Shown here: positions 44,044 to 55,522 of the stretch, one piece after another
Layout of the letters: the number at the start of each line of letters is the position of its first letter
Position numbering within the stretch: the first letter of the stretch is position 1
Assembly (NCBI GenBank): GCA_026214975.1
Contig: CM047805.1
Location: 63,131,368 to 63,195,367 of the forward strand
Reading direction: 5' to 3'
DNA from: Gentiana macrophylla
Taxonomy: Eukaryota > Streptophyta > Magnoliopsida > Gentianales > Gentianaceae
Length of the DNA: 64,000 bases
Position numbers and translations under genes: made by a program
Notes under the pieces: model-generated
What the model was told of the DNA's origin: nothing
Seen by the model: the letters and a program-made list of their open reading frames with translations, nothing else
Databases searched by the model: none

Positions 44044-47000
44044 ATGAAGGGGACGACTATTTTGTCGTCTTTTTTTTCCCTTCTCCTGGGCAAAGAAAAC
44101 GACGTCGTGTGTTATATGATTCGATGTTGTATTGTGATGTATACACTCCCAGCACACGCGTCCTTCTCTCCGGCATCTCTCAAGCCTGCCTCCATAGTCA
44201 TCCAATCACACAATCACAGAGGCTTTCTTCTTCCGACAAACAAACCACAAATCTTTTCTCTCGATGAGATGATGAGGACGGTGGCGGTGGATATGGGTGA
44301 CGCCAAGGACGAATGAAGATTTTGCCGAGTACCTTTCGTTCATGGTGGGTTTTCCGGCGATTCATTCACCGTCAGGTATTTCGTTCTATCTTCTTCTCCT
44401 CTGCCTTCTCCACTGAAAAAATCCACTAAAAGGGTTTGATCGGTTTACACAAGATGGGTTGGGTTGCATCTGCGTCATTTCTCTTTCTCCATTTACATTG
44501 AAGGTGGTTTCCGGTACCCGTCTGAAAGGCTAGCGCTGGGATAGCAACCAATTGATTTCCCGATTCACACTCATGCAGAATAGAAGATGTAAATGCTTCT
44601 GATCTTTGCTTGAAGTGAAGAAATTTATGTTGTTATTTTATTTGGAGCATGATTTTCTGGATATGAATCTCATATCTAATTTTTCTGGGGTGCTTGATTT
44701 TTCTTGGAACATTAGATTTGAGGTATAGTTAATTTTTTTTCCTTTAAAGACAAACTATTATTTTCCAACGATGTTATTTTTAACAAATTTTGTATGGGTT
44801 TGAGTGTCTTTTAAGATTGCTTGGGGATTCAGAGGAGTTTTATGTTAGAATGGATTTTTAAGAATGTTGTTTAAGAAGTAATTAAGCTTTCGAGTGCTTT
44901 TTAGTACCATGATCATGATTTAATGTTCATTATTGTATGCATATATAATATGGAATTTACATGATTGATGTGATGTGATGAGACCATCAAGATTACATTA
45001 TCTGCCATATGTATATTTTGTCTACTTGTACTTTTTCCTTTTATCAAATATATTTGTTTCCCCTTCTTGGAATTATATACTACTGATGCTTACTTCCCTT
45101 TTAGTTTTCATGTATACAGATCCTTACAGGAGTTTGAAAAGAGGTAGATGATTACAAAGGCACACAGAAGCAACGATTTAGTGGTGATGGATTATGGTGA
45201 GTACTTCAGACAATGATCCGTACAGTTTTCCTTTTTGTTTAAGTTGGAAATGTTTCTATTATTTATTTAAATTCATGATTTCACTATATGCTATTGTCTC
45301 AGGAGTTCAGTTTATGGAAACTAATGGGAGATTTTTGGCTCCATGGAAGAACTGTTGTTGGTAAAGCATGTTACTTAACTAATTCTTTGCCCTTCGTTCC
45401 CTGAATTATTGTTCTGCTGTGATGGCTAGCCATCATTTTTTTGTTAGTTCGACGAAGGTCTTGAATGTTTATAAGGCTCCAAACATATTCTACTTATACT
45501 TTCTGGTTGTCAAAGATGTCATTATAACGATCTTCAAGCTCATTGTATCTGTACAGAGGAATGCGGAGGACATGGCCTTTGTTATTCAGATTTGCCTTTT
45601 TTGTCCCATTGCTTATCAGATTGAATGTTTGCTTAGGTTCTGTGTAGCCTTTTATTTGGGCTGTGTTTTGGTGTTGGGTTGCGGTTCGTTTTCATTTTAT
45701 TGCTTCTTTGGATTTTGAACATTAGGTTATTTTGGATGGAAGATTGTAGCACAGGATAGGGTATGCAAGAAATCTGACCAGTATATGTTTTATTTAAATT
45801 ACAGATTAGGAGTGAAATATGTGGAGAGGAGTTTAGAGATTTCAACCCGTTTTATGAGTCAGCCATATCTTATTAGTGACGCTGTATGGGCAATGTAGAA
45901 TTTTAGTGCAGAGGGTGTCATGTCATAGATTGATTACATTCCTTCTTTCTGCTTTACAAGACCACCAATTTCCCAAATGGAGAAGGCAAAAAAAAAACTT
46001 TCAGGATGAGAACGTCAAGTAAAGGGGTACTATGCATTAGATTAGTGCATAGAGTGACATGTCCTATATATAGTCATTACATTTCCTTCTTCTTGCTAAC
46101 CCTGGCAAGGCCGGCTTCCCAAGTTGTGAAGCGATACTATGCCGTCTTGCACAGCACACAACCATACCAGACGTGGCCGTCCCGTTTGCCTCTGCGTGTA
46201 CAATGAATGAGTCATTCTGCCTACGTCCCCTTCTCATATCCACCACCGCTTTCTCATCTCCACCACCGCCCCTTTTCCCCTCTCACCGTCTTTCATGTCC
46301 ACTACGAAATTCGAGTGATAGGTAAAAGATCCGAGTAGAGGTTATGGGTATCAATTGTTACTGCATATTCCGTTTCTATCTCCTGCTGTGTAATTCTTCT
46401 TCCTGGCAAACTATTGTTCATCAGGTATTCTTCTTCTTCTTCTGCATCTCTTTTCTTAAATTTCAGAATTCCACAACCGGACTTCTCCATCTGATTGTTC
46501 AGCTTTAATTTTTCACTGTATGAAAAATTCCCATTTGCATGCATATTCATATAGGGGAAAAAAGTTTTAAAAAGAAACAGACATTTCGATTTCCTGTTCT
46601 AAATTGTCCTTTGACCAAAACTCTATTATCATCTTTACTGTGTATAGTCTGCCTTCTTTTTTTTTTGTGCCTTTGTTCATCACGTTGCAGAACACTTGCA
46701 GAATGTCCTGCTGTTTTGTTCCTTCTTCTCTTTTTCTGTATTTATTTTCCCCTTCTGAATTTTATATTGTCATCGCTTGCAAGCATTGAGGTGTTAGTTG
46801 GCAACTGAATCGTAATTCTATAACTATGTGTTGAGATTTTTCTATACTTTTAGTGTTCCACGCATGATTGATTGCAGGATTTTGTTAAAATTATATAATG
46901 GTTGCTGAAATATTGAGGTGAAAGGAGAAGAAAAGTTTCACTAAATACACATTTGAACATAAGAACAAAATTATGTTAATGAAGGAAGTTCACTCTGGTA

Positions 47001-47620
47001 CCTAGGTAGCAAACATGCCAAAACTGAGAACCAGGGCCTGAATAATAAAAATAGTCACAAAGTAGATCGATGTTTCATTCAGATTAATCTTCTTTTACAT
47101 CCTTGGTGATTCTGAATTCATGATGTTTAGTTAATTGGTAATGTTTCCCCCTTCCTTTTGAGTCTAATATTCAGATATTGATGGTTGTACATTCATTTTT
47201 ACCGGTTTACTGCCCTTCTCCCCCACACACTGACGTCACATTATGTTCGGTCCTCCGCCTACGTTGCTGCCTTTTTATTTGTCATTTGTTGTGGTTACCT
47301 AAATAATGTTAAATGCATAGGTATCAACTTAGGTACCTGCAGGGCTGGTGGTTTGTTCTTCTGTATCGGTTTTATCTGTGTTCGTTACTTCCACGATAGT
47401 ATATTAGTATTGCATTAGGTTATGTCTTAAAGACTTAATCCCATGTGCCTGCACTGTTTATTCTACTTTATTTTCTAAGCTCTTACATTTTACTAATACT
47501 GTTCATTATTAAGAATGTGTGGTTCATTCGTAAATTATTCGTTATATCACAGGTTTCGCAGTTTCGTTGGTCACTTGCATACAGGGTTGAGGATTGGCTT
47601 GTCAGCGTTTCAAGGTAATT
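44044..47620 (+). other. Exon-like segments without recognised product
   Basis: GC-richer exon-like blocks with good splice signals occur, for example ending TCACCGTCAG/GTATTT at about 44373, TTGTCTCAG/GAGTTC near 45302 with donor TTGTTG/GTAAAGC near 45361, and 47551-47614 ending TTTCAAG/GTAATTC. None gives a recognisable protein. A divergent direct duplication is present at about 45900-45990 and 46035-46125. They may be 5' exons of the captured gene or parts of other captured genes. Confidence 0.3.
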
Positions 47621-47853
47621 CTTATGCGCGCATCACTACACTGCTCTGAGCTGTTAAACTTCTGAGGTGTTTCATGTATTGCACTTGGTTTGCTACATAT
47701 TTTAGGTGCTCATCTTTATTTGACTGTTTAGGTTTTTTTATAAAACTGTTTTTTTTCTACTCTCTATGTTCTGGTTAGTTAGCCTACACGTATTGCATCT
47801 TTGTCATCTCACTGTTTTCCTACATAGGTTCCTTGGTTCCAATCTGTCAAATT

Positions 47854-47977
47854 AAAGTTCCTTTGTCTTGCACTCGCCGGTCGTTGCCAACACCAGATGC
47901 CTGTGTGTATTCCATCGAGTTCCATAAGCAATTTATCAAAGTAAAGTTCATTTGTCTTGCACACAGGCATCTGGTGT
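47854..47977. repeat. Perfect 18-bp inverted repeat with direct repeats
   Basis: ACACCAGATGCCTGTGTG at 47890-47907 is the exact reverse complement of 47960-47977. In addition AAAGTTCCTTTGTCTTGCAC at 47854-47873 is repeated with one change at 47944-47963. The arms could form a hairpin with a 52-base loop inside a predicted intron of the AGO4 fragment. Confidence 0.85.
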
Positions 47978-48076
47978 TCCAAACAGTATGTCATGTTTAG
48001 AACTTCTATTTATGTAGTATGTGATCTGTAGACTGTAGGGCTGAGTGTAGCTCTACTAAATTACGTTTGGTTGCAG

Positions 48077-49387
48077 GGGTTGCCTCCTTGTTCGACAATC
48101 CTACTTCCACAATGATGTAAGAAATTTTACTGATGTTGGTGGAGGTGTTTTGGGATGTCGTGGATTCCATTCCAGTTTCCGCACCACTCAGGGCGGTTTA
48201 TCTCTGAATATTGGTAACTTATATAGCTGTATATTACATGTTCGCTTTATGTTGTGTAGGTTATTTTTACCTTCCTGTATTAAACTGAGTAATTTGCTTC
48301 TTTTTTAAAGATATCTCAACTACGATGATCATCCAGCCAGGGCCGGTTGTTGATCTTCTGATTGCCAATCAGAATGTGAGGGATCCGTTTTCCATTGACT
48401 GGGTTAAGGTATTCATTGTGGATCCTGATGTGTTATTCTACACTATATACACTTTGACTTGTCTCTTTGAAACGTTTCGTTTTTACTATGCCAGGCTAAG
48501 CGTGCACTCAAGAACCGGAGGGTGAAGGCTAGCCCATCCAATCAAGAATATAAGATTACTGGTTTGAGTGAGAGACCCTGCAAGGATCAGCTGTAAGCCT
48601 TTACTAATGAATGCAACGTTTTTCATTTTTGTAAATTGTCCCGTGTTATGCTAATGGATGTTACGGTATTTCAGAACTAATCGGATGCGTTCTTTTTTGT
48701 AGTTTCACACTAAAGCAAAGGAGCAAAGATAACGAAGAGGCTGAACCTATTGAAGTGACTGTTTACGACTACTTTGTGACTCACCGTAAGATTGAATAGC
48801 GCTATTCTGGTGACTTGCCTTGCATCAATGTCGGGAAGCCTAAAAGGCCTACTTATATTCCTCTTGAGGTGAACACTCGCTTCTTGAAGTCAACATTATT
48901 TCATAGTCTCCTTTTTGTTTATAATCTAACCCTCGGTGTAGTTATGCTCCCTGGTTTCTCTGCAACGTTACACCAATGCGTTGTCAACTTTCCAAAGGTC
49001 TTCTCTGGTGGAAAAATCCCGTCAAAATCCTCAAGAGAGGATGACATCTTTGACCAATGTAAGGCCAATATCATTACGTTTAACTTTCCTAACATTGTTA
49101 ACCTTGCTTACTATGTTCTTGTTTAATGGGTGCAGGCTTTGAAAATCAACAACTACAATGCTGACCCTCTTCTGCAGTCTTGTGGCATTACTATTAACAT
49201 GAACTTTACTAGCATTGATGGTCGAGTCCTTGCTGCTCCAAGGTTAAGGCTGTAATGTAGCTGTTAATTTTTAGTTGCCTCAGTAAACCAATGTTTTTTT
49301 TTTTCGGTTTCGCTTTTTGCGGTTGAACTCGTGGGAAATGGGGAAAATTTCTTTCCTAGGAATGGTAGATGGAACTTCAATCATAAG
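48077..49387 (+). pseudogene. AGO4-like Argonaute fragment (PAZ region)
   Basis: Seven consecutive exons match plant AGO4-clade Argonautes. Exons are 48077-48213 (GCLLVRQSYFHNDVRNFTDV, then GGGVLGCRGFHSSFRTTQGG), 48311-48408 (TTMIIQPGPVVDLLIANQN), 48495-48592 (AKRALKNRRV, ITGLSERPCKDQ), 48703-48868 (EVTVYDYFVTHRKIE, then LPCINVGKPKRPTY), 48942-49058 (LCSLVSLQRYTNALSTFQRS), 49136-49242 (ALKINNYNADPLLQSCGITI) and about 49322-49387 (VGNGENFFPRNGRWNF). They span the end of the linker and the PAZ domain; the slicer (PIWI) domain and the N-terminal exons are missing. TAG at 48797-48799 replaces a leucine codon. The last acceptor is GCG instead of CAG and that exon is out of frame. Intact AGO4 binds 24-nt siRNA for RNA-directed DNA methylation. 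Confidence 0.93.
48797..48799 (+). other. Nonsense codon in the AGO4 fragment
   Basis: TAG follows THRKIE and precedes RYSGDLPCIN, where AGO4 proteins have a leucine. It is a single change from TTG. Confidence 0.85.
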
Positions 49388-49604
49388 GTTCTTTCTATTC
49401 TACATTGTGTTTTATGGCGTTGGTGTAATACATTTTGTAGATTTAGGTGATATTCATGGTTTGTACAGAAACAGTTGGACTCTTCAATTCATATTGCAGA
49501 TTTTTATTGGAGACGTAATGCAATTCATATTGCATATTTTTATACATTACATCCCAAATGAAACGGTCAACTCAAAAAGAAACAAAATATACAAACAAGG
49601 GCTC

Positions 49605-49633
49605 ACCGTGCATCGCACGGTGCGCCTGACTAG
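49605..49633 (+). other. Helitron 3' terminal hairpin and CTAG end
   Basis: Two 8-bp arms (CACCGTGC and GCACGGTG) flank a 3-base loop, followed seven bases later by CTAG. This is the classic RC-transposon terminator layout. Confidence 0.75.
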
Positions 49634-49825
49634 TATTTATATTAAATTGGATAAAAAAGAATCGTAGAAAACTTTTTTTTTTTTGTTTTTTATTTTGAAG
49701 GAAAGAATCGTAGAACACTTGTGTGAAGTTAAATGCTATTTGGCTATTTCCTATTAACCTAGCTGCTCCGGCGAATTCCGGCGCTTCTGCCACCTCCTTC
49801 AATTGACCCAACTCCCTTAATCCAA

Positions 49826-50715
49826 ATGCCCCCTCCTGCTGCAAATGAGGAGCAAGACCTTCTCCTTCGATCAGCCAGTTGTTTTAAGCGAAGAGCAACT
49901 GAAGACCCACCTTCACCGAATGCCGGTGAGTCGGTTTGGAGCCGCAAGGGTGGTGCCGACCTTCTTCGGCCATTGGACGAGCCACCAGACCTGTACACCG
50001 GGGTGGATGAACCCGAGGAGGATATTCTTGAATTTACTGAGCATTACCGGAAACAAGCTGAGGAGAGGTCTCCGATTGCCATGACGGGAATCAAAGAAGT
50101 ATCCATTCCAATCGACACTCTGAAAAAGCTATGGCAACCATGGCGTAGAGCCCTTATCATTAAGGTCTTGGGAAGAAACGTGACCTTCAAAGCCCTCCAC
50201 TCTCGGCTGACTGATATGTGGGCAAGAGGGAAACATATTGAGATCACGGACCTGGAAGACGGCTTCTATGTCATCCGTTTTGTTTCCAAAGAGGATTATG
50301 ACTATGTCCTTGAGAATGGTCCCTGGCAAATTCAAAGTCATTATATCACTATTTCTAAATGGAAACCATCCTTCCATCCATCGAGTGATTCTATTCAATC
50401 CACTTTGATTTGGGTTCGTATTCCACGGGTTCCGATCGAGTACTTTGAGCAGGAGACATTGCTCCACCTGGGAAATTGTATTGGTGTGGCGAAGAAGGTC
50501 GATGCTTTCTTCTCTCCATGACCAAAGAGGTAAATATGCTTGGGTATGTGTTGAAGTGGAACTCAATAAACCCCTCCCGGTTCTTGATTATGCTAAATGA
50601 GAAAATATATAAAATTGAGTATGAAGGACTACACATGGTGTGCTTTGAGTGTGGTGTCTATGGACACAAAACCGAGGATTGCCCCATAAAGCAAAGGAGA
50701 TGGATACGACCCTGA
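49826..50715 (+). pseudogene. LINE ORF1 (DUF4283 and zinc knuckle)
   Basis: The frame starts MPPPAANEEQDLLLR at 49826. Residues about 105-230 form a DUF4283-type domain (RALIIKVLGRNVTFKAL, GFYVIRFVSKEDYDYVL, NGPWQIQSHYITISKWKP). After a frame break near 50515 the chain continues as RGKYAWVCVEVELNKPL in another frame, and after a second break as YEGLHMVCFECGVYGHKTED, a C-X2-C-X4-H-X4-C knuckle. ORF1 proteins of plant L1 elements bind the element RNA. A proline-rich linker region follows at 50775-51475. Confidence 0.85.
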
Positions 50716-51475
50716 GCCTCCCCGTAAGTGTATTCGCCAATGCTGGCTGAGAATCCAGTCCATTTGGACCATGAATGTTGGCTACAACTCGACGAAGAAA
50801 ACCCACCACCCAACGTGCTGCTGCAAATGCACCCACCCCAGCTGCGAATTTGTCTTCAACTGAGCCTGCACAAAATGCCCGAACAGTAGGTCAGTCGAAT
50901 AGCCACACGTCTGCTGAAGTTAGGCAAACTGGCAACCGATACTCGAGTCTCGTTATTGAAGAAACAGAAAACACAACAGAGGCCCTGGTACACACCTTGC
51001 AGCGCAATTCAGAGCCTACCACATTTCAATCTTTGGACCCACAATCCGACAAGCTACACGTGGAGACCGAAACACGTCCACAAGAGGCAGGGGACGTGGT
51101 GCTTCCTATCGTGCCTCTCACCAGGATCGACCACAGGCCCCTCAAAGTAAAGGCAAGGAATTACCTGTCCCAAACTTGAATTCGCTTCCTCCATTACAGG
51201 CCATGCTTCAGATCCCCCGGTGTAATTTCAATGATATCACGAACATCCACGAAACCTCTCGATCGCAAGGAGACCATTTCACGAGTTGTAGGTGAAGTCA
51301 TGGAGGTCGATGCAGCTATTGCGAAAGAAAGTGCGAATAAAAATGACTCGGTTTATGTCGAAACAAACCCGCCCGATACTCCAATTGTTGTTGAGAATAT
51401 GGACTTTCTGCCTCAAGTGAACCCACCAATTGAAAATGCCTCTGGGCATTCTTTTAATAATGATACCACTCACCA

Positions 51476-52405
51476 ATGAAAGTTATTTCGTGGAATTGTC
51501 GCGGAGCTAGCTCCCCGGATTTCTTTCGACATTTAAAGTCCTTGATTTTGGAGCATCAACCGATGATTCTCTTTCTTATGGAAACGAGATGTTCGAGTTC
51601 GAAGGCGAATCGCATTCTTCGTTTGTCAAACTTCACGCATATGGTTGCAGTTAAAGCTAGGGGCTTTAGCGGGGGCTTATGGATTTTTTGGGACGCGTCT
51701 TTCATTGATCTTCGGCTCCTACATACTACAGAACAGACAGTGACAATGGCAGCCGCCTCTCAAAACTTGGTAAAATGGGTAATTTCTTTTACTTATGCTT
51801 CCCCAACCCACGCTACCCGAGACGAGCTTTGGGATCTTTTTGAACATATGTCTACTTTTATTTCCGTGCCTTGGTGTATTATTGGTGATTTAAACCAGGT
51901 TATTCATGCTTCTGACAAACGAGGGGGTAGGCCGGTATCTGGGCCTTCTGTTGACCGGCTCCGAGATTTTATTAGTAATTTAAATTTACATGAAATTCCT
52001 TTCCAAGGCCCTCGTTTTACGTGGTCCAGCTCTATACATAGTCTTACAGCAATTGAACAACGCCTCGATCAGGGACTCTGCAATTCAAAGTGGTGGGACA
52101 GCTTCCCGGACTCTATGATATATCACCTTCCACGGGTGCATTCGGACCATCACCCCATACTTCTATCTTTGGATCACCAGCGTGCTATAGATCCCCCTGC
52201 AAAACCTTTTCGATTTCAAGCATGTTGGTTGAAACATACGGCTTTCCACACCTTCTTGCGCGATGCTTGGCAAGCTAGTGACGATGACTTCAATACATCA
52301 CTATGCAATTTTAGCACCAAAGTCCAGGAATGGAACAAAAATGTTTTTGGTAATATCTTCACCGTAAAAGCGATGTCGAGCGAGTGCGAGGTGAATTCAA
52401 ATTAG
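51476..52405 (+). pseudogene. LINE ORF2 endonuclease domain
   Basis: Translation starts MKVISWNCRGASSPDFFRHL. It shows the apurinic-endonuclease-like motifs WNCRG, LMETRCSS (catalytic E), GDLNQVIHASDKRGG (D and N), FTWSSS, LDQGLCN and the terminal SDHHPILLSL (S-D-H). The enzyme nicks target DNA to prime reverse transcription. The frame is open for 309 codons, then a frameshift at about 52390 separates it from the reverse transcriptase. Confidence 0.9.
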
Positions 52406-54817
52406 CCTTATCAAAGGCCCCTCGCGTTTTTATCAAATTTAAACAAATCTCTTGTGCAGAATATGGCGAGATCCTCTCTCAAGAGGAGACTTTACGTACC
52501 AAAAATCACGACTAAATTGGATTGAGGATGGTGAGCGGAACACGCGGTATTTCCACATCTCGGCCTAAACGCAGACGGAAGAATAGCCGGATCCTTTACC
52601 TACAAGACGATATGGGGACTTGGATTAGCGATCATGCGGCCTTGAGTGAGATGGTGCGCCACTTTTATATAAACCTCTACATACCGCTGGAGCCGGTAAC
52701 ACCTATGCCAAATGGTCTTTTGACCCCCCTTCATCGATCATGCGGATAAAAGGCTTCTTAATCGTCCGGTCACCCTTGAAGTGAAAGCGGCGATTTTGAT
52801 ATGGGGCTCTCAAATCCCTGGGCCTGATGGTTTCCAACCAATCTTCTACCAACAAAACTGGGACACAGTTGGCCCTTCCCTCACTAGCTGGGTGCTCAAG
52901 GCCTTTCGGGATCGCCATTTTTCTCCGGAGATGAACCGCACTTTTATAGCTCTTATCCCCAAAGTCTCGCCACCAGAACGAGTCTCTCAATTACGACCCA
53001 TTGCTCTATCCAATGTCACGGCAAAAATTATCACTAAAATTATAGCAAACCGGCTGAAAACGATCATTGGAAAAGTGGCAGACAACAGTCAAAGTGCATT
53101 CATACCGGGTAGGCAGACCTTTGACAATATCATCGTAGCTCAGGAAGTGCTGTATACCATGCGGAAAAAGAAAGGAAATAAGGGGATCATGATCATTAAA
53201 GTTGATCTTGAGAAAGCATATGACCGATTTAGTTGGGACTTCCTCCGTCATGTCCTTAAAACCGTGGGCTTTCAAGACACGATCCTCGATATTATTATGT
53301 ACTCACTCTCGAGTACTTCTCTTGAGATTCTTTGGAATGGGATGCCTTTTTGAGGATTTCAGCCCAACCGTGGTCTAAAACAAGGAGATCCTTTGGCCCC
53401 GTATTTGTTTGTTATAGTCATGCAGGTGTTGAGTTGTCTTATTCAACAATCAATCATGGTCGGGGATTGGAAACCGATATCAGTGTCCCGGGGGGGGTGG
53501 CTAAACTTTCTCATCTCTTCTTTGCGGATGATTTGCTTCTCTTCTCGAGAGGCTTATGTCGGCGGTGCACGTGTGATTGACCAGGTCCTTACAAAATTTT
53601 GCAACTATTCGGGCCAAAAAACTAGTGTGGCAAAGTCAAGATTCGCAACGTCCCCAAATACTCATCCGCACACTATTTCATCCATTGAAGCTGCTATAGG
53701 TATGTCGCACACTACCCATCTTGAAAAGTATTTGGGCGTACCTTTGCACCACTCCCGAGTTATAAAGGAAGACTTCCAAAGTATTATTGACAAAGTCCGC
53801 GGGAAATTGCAACCCTGGTAGGCACATGTTCTCTCTAAGGCTGGGCGTGCGATCCTCTCTCAAACGGTCCTCTCTACCATGCCCTATTATCATATGCAAA
53901 CAGTAAAGATCCCTGCCTCTATCACCTGCGAACTTGATAAAATAAACCGTTCTTTCTTCTGGGGACATGAAACGGACAAAAGGGGTTTACATCTAATTGC
54001 ATGGGATAGCATCTGTCAACCCAAACTCAATGGGGGTCTCAGAATCCGCAATGCTAAACACATGAATACAGCGTTTCTAGCAAAGCTCTCATGGCAACTC
54101 TTAACACAGCCGGCAAAATTATGGGTACAACTTCTTACCTCGAAGTATGGGTCCCCGTTCGATATGCCCAAATCGAACTGTTCCTTTATCTGGCGGCACA
54201 TTTGTTCGGCCACAAGGGCAGTCCGTGATGCTTTTGACGTGGATGAGGAAGGTAATACGTTTTGGCGTTTGACGGCCTCGGGAAAATTTTCGGTTAGCTC
54301 AGCATACCACTTCATTCACCACACTCAGGTAGACTCAAGAACGAACATTTGGCGTATCATTTGGGCGATTAAAGGGCCGCTAAGAGGAAACATCCTTTTA
54401 TGGCAGATCTACCGAGAGGCCCTCCCAACGACCCACCTCTTAGCTGTGAGGGGCATTAGCGATGAAGATACTTGTTGCGTTTGTGGTACTCATTCTGAAA
54501 CGATCCTCCATGCTTTACGTGATTGTCCGCGGACCTATAATATGTGGAGGAATCTCATTCACTGTCAACATTGGGCAGGTTTCATTTCCACCCAATCCAC
54601 ACAAACTTGGCTCGAGTCCTGCCTAATGGTAAATATGTACAAACATGACAACCTGGCTTTCTGGAGGTTCCTTTTCCGTGAAACTGTGGCAAGCATCTGG
54701 TACTGGCTAAACAAAGAATACCACTGCTCTGACACCCAACGTCCCCCAATGATGGTCCTCATCTCTCGATCTTTGTTTCGGCGAAGCTCGTGTGAGCTTA
54801 GATTAGCCTGGTCTTGA
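52406..54817 (+). pseudogene. LINE ORF2 reverse transcriptase and zf-RVT
   Basis: Boxes in order are GPDGFQPIFYQQNW, ALIPKVSPPERVSQLRPIAL, NRLKTIIGKV, SQSAFIPGRQTFDNI and IIKVDLEKAYDRFSWDFL. A TGA at 53351-53353 is followed in frame by FQPNRGLKQGDPLAPYLFV. The catalytic HLFFADDLLLFSR lies in a different frame, entered at a G8 run at 53490-53497 and left after about 60 bases. A TAG at 53819-53821 is followed by AHVLSKAGRAILSQTVLS and the zf-RVT domain (IWAIKGPLRGNILLWQIYRE, CCVCGTHSETILHALRDCP). Four or more lesions inactivate it. Confidence 0.9.
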
Positions 54818-54922
54818 GATTCAGATTTACCTCATGTATTTTCTTTAAAGTTGTTTGTACAGTTTGTACATTTTGTACAGTTTGTTGATTAATAAAATAT
54901 CCGGTTTCGACCAAAAAAAAAA
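54818..54922 (+). terminator. LINE 3' end with poly(A)
   Basis: The untranslated end contains TTTGTACAGTTTGTACA-type repeats and AATAAAAT at 54891-54898. It ends in an A10 run directly before the target-site duplication. Confidence 0.7.
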
Positions 54923-54970
54923 GAAGTTAAACGCTATTTGTCATGTTTGTAATTGTAAGTCTTAAAAAAT

Positions 54971-55069
54971 ATATTCCGTTGAAAAAACACATATCGAGTG
55001 AAATATCTGCTCTCACCTATATATTCCGTTGAAAAACACATATCGAGTGAAATAGCTACTCTCACCTAC
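54971..55069. repeat. Two tandem copies of a 50-bp unit
   Basis: ATATTCCGTTGAAAAA and CACATATCGAGTGAAATA occur twice, 50 bp apart, with one indel and three substitutions. The copies directly precede the TATA-like ATATAAAACC near 55090. Confidence 0.9.
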
Positions 55070-55089
55070 GCTCCGCTTCTTTAATTTCC

Positions 55090-55522
55090 ATATAAAACCC
55101 ATAAATTGTGCCCACTTCCACCGCCACCTCCGTCCTCCCCTAACTCCTCTCTCCGAAAATACCTCCGTTACACATTCCGATATTCTCTCCGCCGCTTCTT
55201 TCAACTCACCGACCACTCGATTTCCTCTGATTTTGCAAAATGAGCTGAATCCGATTATATTTCTCATTTCAATCTCACAATCGAAGAAAAATCATCATTT
55301 TTTTTCGAAGAATTGGTCGCTTGGTTACGGCGGGATGATGACGGTGCAAACGAGACCGTGACGGACTGACGGTATTGAATCTGAATCGTTCTGCCTTGAC
55401 TCGAAATGTTCAGATGAGTCAACTCAATCAGAGTTGAGTTTTGAGTTTACTCGTGAGATTAAGAAGCTTGGAATGGATGTTATTCAAGTAGTGCTTCTGC
55501 CGCTTCTGTTTGACGATCTATT
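55090..55522 (+). pseudogene. Orphan first-exon-like segment
   Basis: A TATA-like ATATAAAACCC at 55091 is followed by a pyrimidine-rich leader (CCACCGCCACCTCCGTCC). An exon-like block then ends LKQ/GTACGG at about 55522. Its best frame gives EFTREIKKLGMDVIQVVLLP and LLFDDLLHLKQ near the 3' end, but stops lie upstream and no downstream exon is recognisable before transposon sequence begins near 56000. I do not recognise the family. It could be a promoter and first exon separated from the rest of its gene. Confidence 0.3.

Larger units (their letters stand above)
44015..49633 (+). mobile_element. Helitron-like element with captured AGO4 fragment
   Basis: The 3' end is a typical Helitron terminus: a hairpin CACCGTGC-ATC-GCACGGTG (49605-49623) followed by CGCCTGA and CTAG at 49630-49633, with T as the next base. 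The 5' end is less sure; TCATAAAAGGGAGTAC at 44015, preceded by A, is the best candidate and would give the expected insertion between A and T. No helicase or Rep motif is present, so it would be non-autonomous and moved in trans. It carries gene fragments in the sense direction, as plant Helitrons often do. Confidence 0.6.
49743..54922 (+). mobile_element. L1-type LINE, degenerate
   Basis: The 5.18-kb element has an 18-bp target-site duplication with one mismatch, GAAGTTAAATGCTATTTG (49725-49742) and GAAGTTAAACGCTATTTG (54923-54940). It has ORF1 with a DUF4283-type domain and CCHC knuckle, ORF2 with endonuclease, reverse transcriptase and zf-RVT domain, a 3' untranslated region with AATAAAAT and a terminal poly(A). 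No RNase H domain is seen after zf-RVT. It appears full length at its 5' end but is inactivated by several stops and frameshifts. Confidence 0.92.

Noticed and set aside
45419..45718. 99-codon hydrophobic frame in the Helitron region
   Set aside because: T-rich intron-like sequence gives a phenylalanine-rich product with no domain.
50129..50566. 145-codon minus-strand frame
   Set aside because: It is the antisense shadow of LINE ORF1.
55013..55267. 84-codon minus-strand frame next to the LINE
   Set aside because: The plus strand has a TATA-like box and leader composition here, and the minus-strand frame has no known motif.
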